A stretch of 64,000 nt of DNA from an uncultured Bacteroides sp. (GCA_900542985.1 UQPQ01000002.1:1-64000), one strand, 5' to 3'. Shown: positions 45,641 to 55,871, numbered from the stretch's first letter. The notes: generated from the letters alone by a model not told the origin. Numbers and translations: made by a program.

Positions 45641-47023
45641 CTATTCTCTTCCGCCTCCCAATGCACTATACAAGTTGATTACAGCCTGCATACGCTGGAA
45701 ATTATCAGCCACTTCACTCAGTTGTGCACTAAGCAAACTTTGTTGTGCTGTCAGGATTTCCAAATAGGTAGCATCTCCACTTTGGAACAACGCTTTGGTG
45801 TAAGTTACAGCTTTGTCCAATTGTTCTACCTGTCCTTTATCCTCCTGTAATTTTTTATTTTGAGTTTCATACAAGAATAATGCATCACTTACTTCCTGTC
45901 CAGCTTTCAGGATAGCCTGTTGATAATTCATCTGGGCAATTTTTTCTTCAGCCTTAGACACTTTCAGGTTAGCAATCAATTTTCCATTGTTGAAAATAGG
46001 TTGAGTGAGAGAACCTATAGCAGTCAACAGCACTTTTCCGGGATTGACAACCATCGCACCAGCACTGTTAGTCCATCCAGCAGTACCAGTAATATTCAAG
46101 CCAGGATAAAATGCAGCACGAGCCTGATTGGTAGTATAATAAGCACTTGCCAATGTCATTTCTGCCACTTTCACATCAGGACGATTCTCCAACAACTGCA
46201 AAGGAACACCAGCAGTCAACTCTTCCGGCATCACCTGTTCATCCAATGTACTTCTTTCAATAGTCTGAGGAGCCTTGGCCAATAATACAGCTAAAGAGTT
46301 TTCTGTTTCACGTACCTGACGTTTCAAATCCATCAAAGAAGCTTCTACCTGATGACTGGCTGCACGCATCTGTGCAACAGCAGCCTCAGTTGTCATACCG
46401 GCAATTTTCATAGCTTCCATTACACGTACATTTTCCTTGTAAATAGCAGATGTTTCTGTAGTAATTTCTACCTGACGATCTAACATCAACAAAGAATAAT
46501 AAATATTGGCAATACCACAAATCAGCTGAGAACGAACAGCCTGCTGTGCATATTTACTCTGCAAATAGGCTGCTTTTTGATTACGATTGGCATTCAATAA
46601 CTTACCGAACAAATCGATTTCCCAACTTGCAGCTACCGGCAACTGATAAGTTTTTGAAGTTTTTGAACCATCAAAACTACTCAAAGTTCCTTGTGGAGCT
46701 AAATTGATAGAAGGGAGATAAGAAAGACGAGCTGAAGTCAACATGACTTTTGCTTCTTCCACCCGCAAGATAGCGGCCTGCATATCTACATTATTAGCCA
46801 ATCCTTCTTCTATCAAACTCTGCAATTTCGCATCACGGAAGATTTCCTGCCAAGGTAAATTTCCCATATTCATGGTATCAGCGGCCAATGTATCCACAGC
46901 CGATACCGGATCACGGTAAATACCCGCAGCATCTATTGATTCCGGACGGTCATATGCCTTGTAAATGTGGCAACTGCTCATCATAGCAGTTGCACACATC
47001 ATTCCTATAATTTGTTTTTTCAT
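45641..47023 (-). CDS. Outer membrane efflux lipoprotein, OprM/NodT family
   Basis: 460 aa. A lipobox (MMSSC, predicted lipidated Cys18) anchors it in the outer membrane. Two OEP repeats are visible, with GNLPWQEIFRDAKLQSLIEE, ANVDMQAAILRVEEAK-type helices, PLQLLENRPDVKVAEMTLAS and PGLNITGTAGWT. It forms the exit duct for the RND pump. Its ATG shares one base with the stop of the RND gene (TAATG), and 23 bases separate it from the LpxA-like gene. Confidence 0.95.
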   Translation of the reverse strand: MKKQIIGMMCATAMMSSCHIYKAYDRPESIDAAGIYRDPVSAVDTLAADTMNMGNLPWQEIFRDAKLQSLIEEGLANNVDMQAAILRVEEAKVMLTSARLSYLPSINLAPQGTLSSFDGSKTSKTYQLPVAASWEIDLFGKLLNANRNQKAAYLQSKYAQQAVRSQLICGIANIYYSLLMLDRQVEITTETSAIYKENVRVMEAMKIAGMTTEAAVAQMRAASHQVEASLMDLKRQVRETENSLAVLLAKAPQTIERSTLDEQVMPEELTAGVPLQLLENRPDVKVAEMTLASAYYTTNQARAAFYPGLNITGTAGWTNSAGAMVVNPGKVLLTAIGSLTQPIFNNGKLIANLKVSKAEEKIAQMNYQQAILKAGQEVSDALFLYETQNKKLQEDKGQVEQLDKAVTYTKALFQSGDATYLEILTAQQSLLSAQLSEVADNFQRMQAVINLYSALGGGRE

Positions 47024-50000
47024 TATTTCTTCGTATTTTTTAAAGAGTACTGTTCAATTTCAGATTGTACTTCACTTTCATCCAAACCATCCCATTCCAT
47101 CGGTTTCACTTTTTCTTGTAACCACTGGAATATTACAAACAGCACTGGAACAATGAATATCTGTAATATCATACCAATCAACATACCACCGATAGTAGAA
47201 GCTCCCAAAGTACGGTTACCATGAGCACCTACACCCATCGCCAACATCAACGGAATCAAACCGACAATCATCGCCAAAGAAGTCATCAAAATCGGTCGCA
47301 AACGAGCAGCAGCTCCCAAAACGGCAGCCCAAGAAATACTCATACCTTGTTTACGACGATCAAGAGCAAACTCTACAATCAAAATAGCATTCTTAGCCAA
47401 CAGACCCATCAACATAATCAAGGCAATCTGCATATAGATATCATTGGACATGGATCCAAGAACCATCTTCAATGCAGGAATACTTCCTAAAGCCGCAAAT
47501 CCATTTACAAATACAAAGCTACCCATCAAACCGAAAGGAACAGAAAGCAATACTGACAACGGCAAGATGTAACTTTCATACTGTGCACTCAGCAACAAGT
47601 AAACAAAGACAAAACACAATACGAAAATAATACCGGTAGAACTTCCACTTGTCTGCGCCTCTTCACGGGCCATACCACCTAACTCATAACCAAATCCAGT
47701 TGGCAGATTTTCCTTTGCAACTTCCGCAATTGCCTGAAGAGCCTGACCAGAAGTGTATCCAGAAGCAGGAGCCACCATTACTTTCATTGATGTATACAAG
47801 TTAAAACGGTTGATAATATCAGGACCATATACTTTTTTCAAAGAAACAAACTGAGTAATCGGAGCCATATCTCCATTATTTGCACGCACTTTTACACCAT
47901 TGAGCGACTCCATATTCTTTGTTGCATCAGGTTCTGCCTGAATCATTACACGATACATCTTACCAAAACGGTTAAAGTTAGATGCATACAAACCTCCAAA
48001 ATATCCTTGCATGGTAGAAAGAATATCACTCGGACTAATACCTGCTTTCTTACAAGCTGCTGCATCTATATCCAATTGGTATTGCGGGAAATTCGGGTTG
48101 AAAGTAGTCTGTGCACGACTAATTTCCGGACGTTTTTCCAATGCTGCGATATAATCCTTTACCACATCAAAGAAGTGATTCAAATCACCACCAGTCTTAT
48201 CTTGCATGTTCAACTCAATATCACTTGACACTGAATAACCAGGAATCATAGGAGGAGCAAAGAACAATACCTGTGCATCCTTGATTACTTTCTGAGCACG
48301 CATAAACAAAGTGGCAACAACCATATCAGAATTCTGCATAGTAGAACGTTCTTCCCAGTCTTTTAACTTGATGATAACAGAACCATAAGAAGGACCTTGA
48401 CCACCAATAAAACTATAACCAGAAATAATAGTACGTGATTGAACTGCTGGATCTACAGCCACCAAACTATCTACTTTTGCCAAAACGTCCATAGCACGTT
48501 CTTGAGAGGTACCAGGAGGTAATGTTACAGCACCCATAATTGTACCTGTATCTTCATTTGGAACCATACCTGTAGGAGTAGTGTTCATAAAGAATACCAA
48601 TAAAACAATAGATGCACCAACCAGACCCAATGACAACCATTTTTTATGGATAAAGAATACAACACGTTTCTTGTACTTCTTCAGCAATGAATCGTAAGCA
48701 GCATTAAAGGATACATGAAAACGATCTATTAAAGACATCTTTTTCTTACTACCATGCTCTCCTGTATGAGGCTTCAGGAAAATAGCACACAAAGCTGGAG
48801 AAAGAGTCAACGCATTCAAAGCAGAAAAACCAATGGCAATAGCCATAGTCAAACCAAACTGACGATAGAATGTACCAGCTGTACCTCCCATGAAACTTAC
48901 CGGGATAAATACAGACATCATCACCAAGGTAATAGAAACGATAGCACCACCGAGTTCGCTCATAGCATCAATAGATGCTTCACGAGCAGATTTGTATCCT
49001 TGGTCCAATTTGGCATGCACACCTTCGACCACCACAATCGCATCATCGACTACAATCGCAATGGCTAACACCATCGCTGACAAAGTCAACAAGTTAACAC
49101 TAAAGCCAATCAGTTTCAAAACAAAGAAAGTAGCAATCAATGCTACCGGAATAGCAATAGCCGGAATTAAAGTAGAACGAAAATCTTGCAAGAAAATATA
49201 TACTACAATAAATACCAAGATAAATGCTTCTATCAATGTCTTGATAACTTCATGAATTGAAGCATACAAGAAGTCGTTTGCATTTTGAGCAACATTGATC
49301 TTTAAACCTGTAGGCAAACTTTCTTCTGCTTTGCTGATTACATCCAACAAATTGTTAATGGTTTCAGTTGCATTGGTACCTGCCATCTGGAAAACGATAC
49401 AAGTTACGGCTTTATGACCATTTACTGTATTGTTGAAAGTATAAGCCAAACGTCCCAATTCAATTCGAGCAACATCTCCCAAACGAAGCACTTCACCATC
49501 AGGTAAAGCCTTAACAACAATATCTTCAAATTCCTCTGTTTGCTGTAAACGTCCTTTATAACGAATAGTGTATTGATAAGTCTGGTTACCACGTTCACCA
49601 AACTGTCCAGGAGCCGCTTCAATATTCTGCTCAGCCAAGACACCTGAGATATCAGCAGGAACCAACTTATATTGTGCCATTACATCCGGTTTCAACCAGA
49701 TACGCATAGAGTAGTCCTGTCCCATGACGTTGGCATCACCCACACCTTTCACACGCTGAACTTCCGGAATCAAGTTAATCTTCGCATAGTTCTCTATAAA
49801 CTCAATATTATACTTGTCTTCGGCATCATACAATGAAAAAATCAGCAACATAGAGTTCTGTCGCTTTTGAGTGGTTACACCCACTTTTGTTACTTCTGCC
49901 GGCAACAATCCTTGTGCCATAGAAACACGGTTCTGAACATTGACCGCCGCCATGTCCGGATCAGTTCCCTGATTAAAATAAACACTAATATCTGCAGAAC

Positions 50001-50259
50001 CGTTATTTGAGGCACTAGACTGAATATACATCATGTTTTCTACACCATTGATTTGATCTTCCAACGGTGCAATTACTGAATTCAATACAGTTTGTGCATT
50101 GGCTCCGGTATAAGTAGCTCGTACTGATACAGTAGGAGGCGCAATATCCGGATACTGTGTAACAGGCAAGGTAGCCAAACCTATTATACCCAGAATTACC
50201 ATCAAGATAGAAATTACCGTTGATAGTACCGGACGATTAATAAATTTATCTAGTTTCAT
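47023..50259 (-). CDS. RND multidrug efflux transporter, HAE1 (AcrB-like)
   Basis: 1078 aa, the usual length for AcrB-type pumps. Features are MKLDKFINRPVLSTVISILM, the QYPDIAPPTVSV segment after helix 1, the helix-4 proton-relay pair in LAIAIVVDDAIVVVEGVHA, and the periplasmic porter and docking domains duplicated around a second set of six helices. HAE1 pumps export drugs, bile salts or detergents, a plausible need for a gut bacterium. It sits between its adaptor (48 bases upstream) and channel (1-base overlap). Confidence 0.96.
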   Translation of the reverse strand: MKLDKFINRPVLSTVISILMVILGIIGLATLPVTQYPDIAPPTVSVRATYTGANAQTVLNSVIAPLEDQINGVENMMYIQSSASNNGSADISVYFNQGTDPDMAAVNVQNRVSMAQGLLPAEVTKVGVTTQKRQNSMLLIFSLYDAEDKYNIEFIENYAKINLIPEVQRVKGVGDANVMGQDYSMRIWLKPDVMAQYKLVPADISGVLAEQNIEAAPGQFGERGNQTYQYTIRYKGRLQQTEEFEDIVVKALPDGEVLRLGDVARIELGRLAYTFNNTVNGHKAVTCIVFQMAGTNATETINNLLDVISKAEESLPTGLKINVAQNANDFLYASIHEVIKTLIEAFILVFIVVYIFLQDFRSTLIPAIAIPVALIATFFVLKLIGFSVNLLTLSAMVLAIAIVVDDAIVVVEGVHAKLDQGYKSAREASIDAMSELGGAIVSITLVMMSVFIPVSFMGGTAGTFYRQFGLTMAIAIGFSALNALTLSPALCAIFLKPHTGEHGSKKKMSLIDRFHVSFNAAYDSLLKKYKKRVVFFIHKKWLSLGLVGASIVLLVFFMNTTPTGMVPNEDTGTIMGAVTLPPGTSQERAMDVLAKVDSLVAVDPAVQSRTIISGYSFIGGQGPSYGSVIIKLKDWEERSTMQNSDMVVATLFMRAQKVIKDAQVLFFAPPMIPGYSVSSDIELNMQDKTGGDLNHFFDVVKDYIAALEKRPEISRAQTTFNPNFPQYQLDIDAAACKKAGISPSDILSTMQGYFGGLYASNFNRFGKMYRVMIQAEPDATKNMESLNGVKVRANNGDMAPITQFVSLKKVYGPDIINRFNLYTSMKVMVAPASGYTSGQALQAIAEVAKENLPTGFGYELGGMAREEAQTSGSSTGIIFVLCFVFVYLLLSAQYESYILPLSVLLSVPFGLMGSFVFVNGFAALGSIPALKMVLGSMSNDIYMQIALIMLMGLLAKNAILIVEFALDRRKQGMSISWAAVLGAAARLRPILMTSLAMIVGLIPLMLAMGVGAHGNRTLGASTIGGMLIGMILQIFIVPVLFVIFQWLQEKVKPMEWDGLDESEVQSEIEQYSLKNTKK

Positions 50260-50307
50260 TTTATACCTTATATATTATATAAACGATATTGTTTTAAATT
50301 CTTCCGA

Positions 50308-51516
50308 TTATTTAAAAGCGGTAGCAAAATTACCATCGTGCTGGTCTTTCAATGCCTGCTGATATTTTGCTTCTTTCTGAGCTACAGTAATGGGAACTAT
50401 TTTTTGTCCATCCTGCAAATTCTGTACACCTTCCACTACTATTTTATCACCTGCATTCAAACCACTTGTTACTATATAATTTTTTCCATCATTCAGATTG
50501 GAAATCTTTACCTCTGTATGCTTCAATGTACTATCAGCCTGAAGTACATATACAAACTTCTTATCCTGAATTTCCTGAGTAGCAGTCTGAGGTATCAATA
50601 TTACATTTTCCATTGCATATGGGAAAACAACATTAGCCATACCTCCACTACGTAAAATATTCTGTTTATTCGGGAAAATAGCACGCATACTTACCGAACC
50701 CGTTGTCTGATCGATCACTCCACTTACAGCATCAATTTTTCCACTATCTGCATAAAGAGTTCCATCAGCCAATTGCAACTGTACAGCAGGCATTTTTTCC
50801 AATTGTTCCTTCAGTGTACCACCCGCACGTGTCAAGTCCAGCAACTGTTTTTCTGTCATAGAGAAATACACATACATATCACCAATCTGAGAAACTGTTG
50901 TCAGAGGTTCGGCAACCGAAGGACTCACTAAGGCACCTACACGATAAGGGAAAGTACCAATCACTCCATCAGAAGGACTTGTCACTGTACAAAATCCTAA
51001 ATTTTGCTTTGCTGCAGCATAAGCAGCTTTAGCCTGCGCTGCATTTGCTTTTGCTGTAAGTAAATTATTCACAGCTGTTTGATATTCAAAATCACTGATG
51101 ATTTTCTGTTCATGAAGCATTTTCTTATTTACTTCAGTTTCTGCTACAGTTTTCAGATTTGCTTCAGCTGATTCCACTCCAGCTTTAGCCTGATCATAAG
51201 CAGCTTTATACTGAGTAGGATCAATTTCAAACAAAGCCTGTCCTTTACGTACAGTTGCACCTTCATCCACACACAACTTTACAATAAATCCAGATACTTG
51301 TGGACGAATTTCAATATCTTGCAAACCCTTAATTGTTGCAGGATACTGTGTAGTCTGTTCACTTGAAGTAAACGAAACTGTCTCTACAGCAAACTCATCG
51401 TCACCTAATTTCATTCCGCCTTGACCACCACAAGCAGTCAGCAAAAACATACCTAATGCCACCATGGCTATTCGGCTTGAAGAAAAACTTCTGTTTTTTT
51501 CCACTCTCATATTCAT
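50308..51516 (-). CDS. RND periplasmic adaptor lipoprotein, AcrA-like
   Basis: 402 aa. The lipobox is LLTAC near residue 29; a Met two codons in is an alternative start. Domain order is typical: ATIKGLQDIEIRPQVSGFIV and KLCVDEGATVRKGQALFEID (lipoyl), a helical hairpin rich in Ala and Lys (residues about 120-190), LGFCTVTSPSDGVIGTFPYR, a beta-barrel part, and VVEGVQNLQDGQKI near the end. It is the first gene of the pump operon adaptor-RND-OMF-lpxA-like-tetR. Confidence 0.95.
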   Translation of the reverse strand: MNMRVEKNRSFSSSRIAMVALGMFLLTACGGQGGMKLGDDEFAVETVSFTSSEQTTQYPATIKGLQDIEIRPQVSGFIVKLCVDEGATVRKGQALFEIDPTQYKAAYDQAKAGVESAEANLKTVAETEVNKKMLHEQKIISDFEYQTAVNNLLTAKANAAQAKAAYAAAKQNLGFCTVTSPSDGVIGTFPYRVGALVSPSVAEPLTTVSQIGDMYVYFSMTEKQLLDLTRAGGTLKEQLEKMPAVQLQLADGTLYADSGKIDAVSGVIDQTTGSVSMRAIFPNKQNILRSGGMANVVFPYAMENVILIPQTATQEIQDKKFVYVLQADSTLKHTEVKISNLNDGKNYIVTSGLNAGDKIVVEGVQNLQDGQKIVPITVAQKEAKYQQALKDQHDGNFATAFK

Positions 51517-51599
51517 TTTAAAAAATAATTAATATTTCATTCACTATTTCCCCAAAAACATCCCTTAGTATTGAAAACTTTTCAACGCTACTTAGTTTT

Positions 51600-51615
51600 T
51601 ATCTTTGCAAAGATA
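51600..51615. promoter_or_regulatory. -7 box of the pump operon within a 16-bp palindrome
   Basis: TATCTTTGCAAAGATA is a perfect palindrome. The minus-strand half (51608-51615, TATCTTTG) fits the -7 consensus and would start transcription near 51600, 84 bases before the adaptor ATG. The symmetry makes it a candidate TetR operator overlapping the promoter, or a symmetric pair of promoters. Confidence 0.4.
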
Positions 51616-51795
51616 GAAAAAAAATTACTCCTTAACTCCCTGTTTTAACTAACAATAACCATAATGTTCGGTTATCCTTACAGATAGGCAAATTTATCCT
51701 ATTAATTGACCGATTGTACCGACAAAAACCTTGAAGAAGAATAAACAGTTTATGGTTTTTTAAATAAAATAATCTTCCATTTGTTATTTTATTCC

Positions 51796-51803
51796 TACAT
51801 TTG
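51796..51803 (+). promoter_or_regulatory. -7 promoter box for maeB
   Basis: TACATTTG fits TAnnTTTG. A start near 51810 leaves about 34 bases before the ATG at 51844, which supports that start over the longer open frame. Confidence 0.45.
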
Positions 51804-51843
51804 TACGACACATAATACGAATATAAACAAAACCAATAGAAAT

Positions 51844-54135
51844 ATGACTAAGATAACAAAAGAGGCTGCCTTATTATATCATTCTCAAGGTAAGCCAGGG
51901 AAAATTGAGGTTATTCCAACCAAACCTTATCAAACACAAAGAGATTTATCATTAGCCTACTCTCCCGGAGTAGCAGAACCTTGTCTGGAAATCCAAAAAG
52001 ATCCTAAAACAGCATATGACTATACAGCTAAAGGAAACCTAGTAGCCGTAATATCCAATGGAACAGCCGTTTTAGGACTCGGAGATATTGGTGCGATGAG
52101 TGGTAAGCCTGTCATGGAGGGAAAAGGTTTGCTTTTCAAGATTTATGCAGGTATTGACGTGTTTGATATTGAAGTAAATGAAAAAGACCCTGACAAATTT
52201 ATCGAAGCAGTCAAGGCAATAGCTCCCACATTTGGCGGTATCAACCTGGAAGATATCAAAGCCCCTGAGTGCTTTAAAATCGAGCAGCGCCTAAAAGAAG
52301 AATTGGACATTCCTGTTATGCACGATGACCAGCACGGTACTGCAATTATCTCAAGTGCCGGATTGCTCAATGCATTGGAAGTTGCCGGCAAAAAAATTGA
52401 AGATGTTAAAATTGTAGTCAACGGTGCAGGAGCCTCTGCTGTATCTTGTACAAAACTCTACATTGCTTTAGGAGCACGTCTGGAAAACATTGTCATGCTC
52501 GATAGCAAGGGAGTAATTTCCAAAACCCGTGCAGACTTGAATGAGCAAAAGAAGTTTTTTGCAACCGACCGCACCGATATACATACATTGGAAGAGGCAA
52601 TCAAAGGAGCTGATGTATTTTTGGGATTGTCAAAAGGCAATGTACTTAGTCAGGATATGGTACGTAGCATGGCAAGCCATCCGATTGTATTTGCTCTGGC
52701 AAATCCGACTCCGGAAATTTCATACGAAGATGCAATGGCATCACGCCCAGACGTATTAATGTCTACCGGACGTTCCGATTATCCCAACCAGATAAACAAC
52801 GTTATCGGCTTCCCTTATATTTTCCGAGGAGCTCTTGATACACGTGCCACTGCCATCAACGAAGAAATGAAACTGGCAGCCGTACATGCTATAGCCTCTT
52901 TAGCCAAGAAACCGGTTCCTGATGTAGTGAACGAAGCTTATCATGTAAACAACCTGACATTCGGTCCCGAATATTTCATTCCAAAACCGGTTGACCCACG
53001 CCTTATTACAGAAGTATCTATGGCTGTAGCAAAAGCAGCTATGGAATCGGGAGTAGCACGTAAGCAAATCACTGACTGGGAAGAATACAAGAACCACCTG
53101 CGCGAACTGATGGGACAAGAAAACAAACTGACCCGTCAGTTATACGATACAGCCCGCCGTTGCCCACAACGTGTGGTATTCGCTGAAGGCGGTCACCCAA
53201 ACATGCTAAAGGCAGCCGTTGAAGCCAAGTCTGAAGGATTATGTCATCCTATTATATTAGGAAATGAAGAACGTATCGAAAAACTGGCTAAAGAACTCGA
53301 CCTCAGTCTGGAAGGCATAGAAATCGTAAATCTTCGTCACGACCGAGAAGCTGAACGCCGCGAACGCTATGCACACATTTTATGTGAAAAACGTGCGCGC
53401 GAAGGTGCCAACTTCCAGGAAGCCAACGATAAGATGTTCGAACGTAACTACTTTGGTATGATGATGGTAGAAACAGGAGATGCCGATGCTTTTGTAACCG
53501 GACTTTATACAAAATATTCGAATACCATCAAAGTGGCCAAGGAAGTAATCGGTATCCAACCCGGTTACAACCATTTTGGAACAATGCATATCCTTAATTC
53601 AAAGAAAGGTACCTATTTCATTGCAGATACACTAATCAATCGCCATCCCGATACAGAAACATTGGTCGATATTGCAAAACTGGCTACAAAAGCAGTACGC
53701 TTCTTCAACCAGGAACCTGTAATTGCCATGCTATCGTATTCCAATTTCGGTTCGGACACAGAAGGAAGCCCAGCCAAAGTACATGAAGCCATAGCTACCA
53801 TGCACAAGGAATTCCCCGAGCTTGCCATCGATGGAGAAATGCAGGTAAAATTTGCTCTTGATAATGCGTTACGCGATGAGAAGTATCCGTTTACCCGCCT
53901 TAAAGGAAAAGAAGTCAACACTCTGGTATTCCCAAATCTAAGTTCGGCCAATGCCACTTACCAGCTCATACAAAATATGAGTGAAACAGAAGTTATTGGC
54001 CCCATCCAGATGGGACTGAACAAACCAATTCATTTTACTGACATTGAAAGTTCAGTACGCGATATCGTTAACATCACAGCCATTGCTTGTATTGATGCGA
54101 TAGTAGCAAAGAAAATGAAATGTACTGAGAAATAA
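51844..54135 (+). CDS. maeB: NADP-dependent malic enzyme with phosphotransacetylase-like domain
   Basis: 763 aa from the ATG at 51844 (MTKITKEAALLYHSQGKPGK). It decarboxylates malate to pyruvate. Residues 1-420 are the malic-enzyme part, with SLAYSPGVAEPC, the catalytic/metal region VMHDDQHGTAIISS, and the NAD(P) motif VVNGAGASAVSC. Residues about 430-763 are a PTA-like domain (VVFAEGGHPNMLKAA, GPIQMGLNKPIHF); in this family it acts as a regulatory binding domain rather than a working transacetylase. Length matches bacterial MaeB. It is alone in its transcription unit, followed by a terminator. Confidence 0.95.
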   Translation: MTKITKEAALLYHSQGKPGKIEVIPTKPYQTQRDLSLAYSPGVAEPCLEIQKDPKTAYDYTAKGNLVAVISNGTAVLGLGDIGAMSGKPVMEGKGLLFKIYAGIDVFDIEVNEKDPDKFIEAVKAIAPTFGGINLEDIKAPECFKIEQRLKEELDIPVMHDDQHGTAIISSAGLLNALEVAGKKIEDVKIVVNGAGASAVSCTKLYIALGARLENIVMLDSKGVISKTRADLNEQKKFFATDRTDIHTLEEAIKGADVFLGLSKGNVLSQDMVRSMASHPIVFALANPTPEISYEDAMASRPDVLMSTGRSDYPNQINNVIGFPYIFRGALDTRATAINEEMKLAAVHAIASLAKKPVPDVVNEAYHVNNLTFGPEYFIPKPVDPRLITEVSMAVAKAAMESGVARKQITDWEEYKNHLRELMGQENKLTRQLYDTARRCPQRVVFAEGGHPNMLKAAVEAKSEGLCHPIILGNEERIEKLAKELDLSLEGIEIVNLRHDREAERRERYAHILCEKRAREGANFQEANDKMFERNYFGMMMVETGDADAFVTGLYTKYSNTIKVAKEVIGIQPGYNHFGTMHILNSKKGTYFIADTLINRHPDTETLVDIAKLATKAVRFFNQEPVIAMLSYSNFGSDTEGSPAKVHEAIATMHKEFPELAIDGEMQVKFALDNALRDEKYPFTRLKGKEVNTLVFPNLSSANATYQLIQNMSETEVIGPIQMGLNKPIHFTDIESSVRDIVNITAIACIDAIVAKKMKCTEK

Positions 54136-54148
54136 TCAACCCACAAAT

Positions 54149-54190
54149 AAAGGATGAAGAATTTTACACATTAGTTCTTCATCCTTTTTT
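54149..54190 (+). terminator. maeB terminator
   Basis: Stem AAAGGATGAAGAA / TTCTTCATCCTTT with a 13-base loop, followed by TTTATTTC, 14 bases past the stop. Confidence 0.88.
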
Positions 54191-54212
54191 ATTTCTATCC
54201 GAACCATATACC

Positions 54213-54392
54213 ATGAGAAAACCACTAACCCACACACAATGCATCATTCTTACCCTCTTTTGGGCCTTACTTTGTTTTTTAGTATTAACATCCGCACCTC
54301 GTATAGACGGGCCACTCATTGTAGCTATCCTTATCTCAGGAGCATTAGTATTTATACCCATCACCAAGTCAATAAAAGCAAGGAATAAATAA
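54213..54392 (+). CDS. Small two-helix membrane protein (59 aa)
   Basis: MRKPLTHTQ... to ...SIKARNK. The frame from ATG 54213 to TAA 54390-54392 encodes two hydrophobic stretches (CIILTLFWALLCFLVLTSA and PLIVAILISGALVFIPI) joined by a short polar turn (PRIDG), with basic residues at both ends, so both ends probably face the cytoplasm. I do not recognise a family. It lies between the maeB terminator and the gdhA promoter and has no obvious promoter of its own, so expression could come from read-through. It could be a chance ORF, but the hydrophobicity pattern is that of a real small membrane protein. Confidence 0.6.
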   Translation: MRKPLTHTQCIILTLFWALLCFLVLTSAPRIDGPLIVAILISGALVFIPITKSIKARNK

Positions 54393-54462
54393 GCATTTCA
54401 ACATAACAAAGCTTACATTTTGTATTTTTTGATACTCTTTCTTTGTTTTTGTTTATAAAATG

Positions 54463-54493
54463 TTGCACAAAACAAATTTTATACATAATTTTG
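54463..54493 (+). promoter_or_regulatory. gdhA promoter
   Basis: TTG (54463-54465), a 20-base spacer and TAATTTTG (54486-54493) fit the Bacteroidetes promoter. The start would be near 54500, about 37 bases before the ATG. Confidence 0.55.
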
Positions 54494-54536
54494 TCAGCGG
54501 TAAAAAGCTCTATTAACAGATAATACAAATAGAATT

Positions 54537-55871
54537 ATGAATGCAGCTAAAGTATTGGAAGATTTAAAAAGAAGATTCCCTAACGAACCTGAGTATCATC
54601 AGGCAGTAGAAGAAGTTTTAAGCACGATTGAAGAAGAGTACAACAAACACCCGGAATTCGACAAAGTAAACCTGATTGAACGTCTTTGCATTCCAGATCG
54701 AGTATACCAATTCCGTGTAACATGGATGGATGATAAAGGTAATATCCAGACTAACATGGGTTATCGTGTACAACACAACAACGCCATCGGCCCCTACAAA
54801 GGTGGTATCCGTTTCCATAGCTCAGTAAACTTAGGTATCTTAAAATTCCTTGCTTTCGAGCAAACATTCAAAAACTCCCTGACCACTCTTCCGATGGGTG
54901 GAGGTAAAGGTGGTTCAGATTTCTCTCCGCGCGGCAAATCTAACGCTGAAGTAATGCGTTTCTGTCAGGCATTCATGTTGGAACTTTGGCGTCACATCGG
55001 TCCTGAAACAGACGTACCGGCAGGTGATATCGGTGTAGGTGGACGTGAAGTTGGATTCATGTTTGGTATGTACAAAAAACTGGCACACGAATTCACAGGT
55101 GTATTGACAGGTAAAGGTCGTGAATTTGGTGGTTCACTTATCCGTCCGGAAGCAACTGGTTACGGTAACATCTACTTCCTGTTGGAAATGTTGAAAACAC
55201 GTAATATTGACATTGCAGGTAAGACTTGTCTGGTTTCAGGTTCAGGTAACGTAGCTCAATACACTGTTGAAAAATTAATTCAACTTGGAGCTAAAGTAGT
55301 CACAATGTCAGATTCAGACGGCTATATTTACGATCCAGACGGTATCGACCGTGAGAAACTGGATTATATCATGGAATTGAAGAACTTGTACCGCGGACGT
55401 ATTCGTGAATATGCAGAGAAATATGGTTGCAAATACGTAGCAGGTGCTCGCCCATGGAATGAAAAAGCAGACATTGCTCTTCCTTCTGCTACCCAGAACG
55501 AAATCAACGGCGACGATGCAAAAGCACTTATCGCAAACGGAGTATTTGCTGTATCTGAAGGAGCAAACATGCCTTCTACTCCGGAAGCTATCCGTGTATT
55601 CCAGGAAGCCAAGATTCTCTACGCACCAGGTAAAGCTGCCAATGCAGGTGGTGTATCAGTATCAGGTCTGGAAATGACCCAGAACTCTATCAAACTGAGC
55701 TGGAGTCAGGAGGAAGTAGATGAAAAACTGAAAAGCATCATGAAAAACATTCACGAAGCTTGTGTACAATATGGTACAGAACCAGACGGTTATATTAACT
55801 ACGTAAAAGGTGCCAATGTAGCCGGCTTCATGAAAGTAGCCAAAGCAATGATGGCTCAAGGTATTGTATAA
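54537..55871 (+). CDS. gdhA: NAD(P)-specific glutamate dehydrogenase
   Basis: 444 aa hexameric-type GDH that fixes ammonia onto 2-oxoglutarate, the main nitrogen entry route in Bacteroides. Features are VQHNNAIGPYKGGIRFHSSV, the catalytic LPMGGGKGGSDFSPRGKS (residues about 118-135), the DVPAGDIGVGGREVG segment, and the Rossmann motif CLVSGSGNVAQYTVEKL. Codon use is strongly biased (GGT, CGT, AAC), as in mdh, pointing to high expression. It is monocistronic. Confidence 0.96.
   Translation: MNAAKVLEDLKRRFPNEPEYHQAVEEVLSTIEEEYNKHPEFDKVNLIERLCIPDRVYQFRVTWMDDKGNIQTNMGYRVQHNNAIGPYKGGIRFHSSVNLGILKFLAFEQTFKNSLTTLPMGGGKGGSDFSPRGKSNAEVMRFCQAFMLELWRHIGPETDVPAGDIGVGGREVGFMFGMYKKLAHEFTGVLTGKGREFGGSLIRPEATGYGNIYFLLEMLKTRNIDIAGKTCLVSGSGNVAQYTVEKLIQLGAKVVTMSDSDGYIYDPDGIDREKLDYIMELKNLYRGRIREYAEKYGCKYVAGARPWNEKADIALPSATQNEINGDDAKALIANGVFAVSEGANMPSTPEAIRVFQEAKILYAPGKAANAGGVSVSGLEMTQNSIKLSWSQEEVDEKLKSIMKNIHEACVQYGTEPDGYINYVKGANVAGFMKVAKAMMAQGIV

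Larger units (their letters stand above)
51517..51843. other. Divergent regulatory region between the pump operon and maeB
   Basis: 327 AT-rich bases holding promoter boxes for both directions and the palindrome TATCTTTGCAAAGATA at 51600-51615. A shorter partial palindrome, ATAAACAGTTTAT, lies near 51740. No coding sequence is evident. Confidence 0.5.

Noticed and set aside
49422..49643. Minus-strand short ORF inside the AcrB-like gene
   Set aside because: Out-of-frame shadow within a strongly conserved transporter gene.
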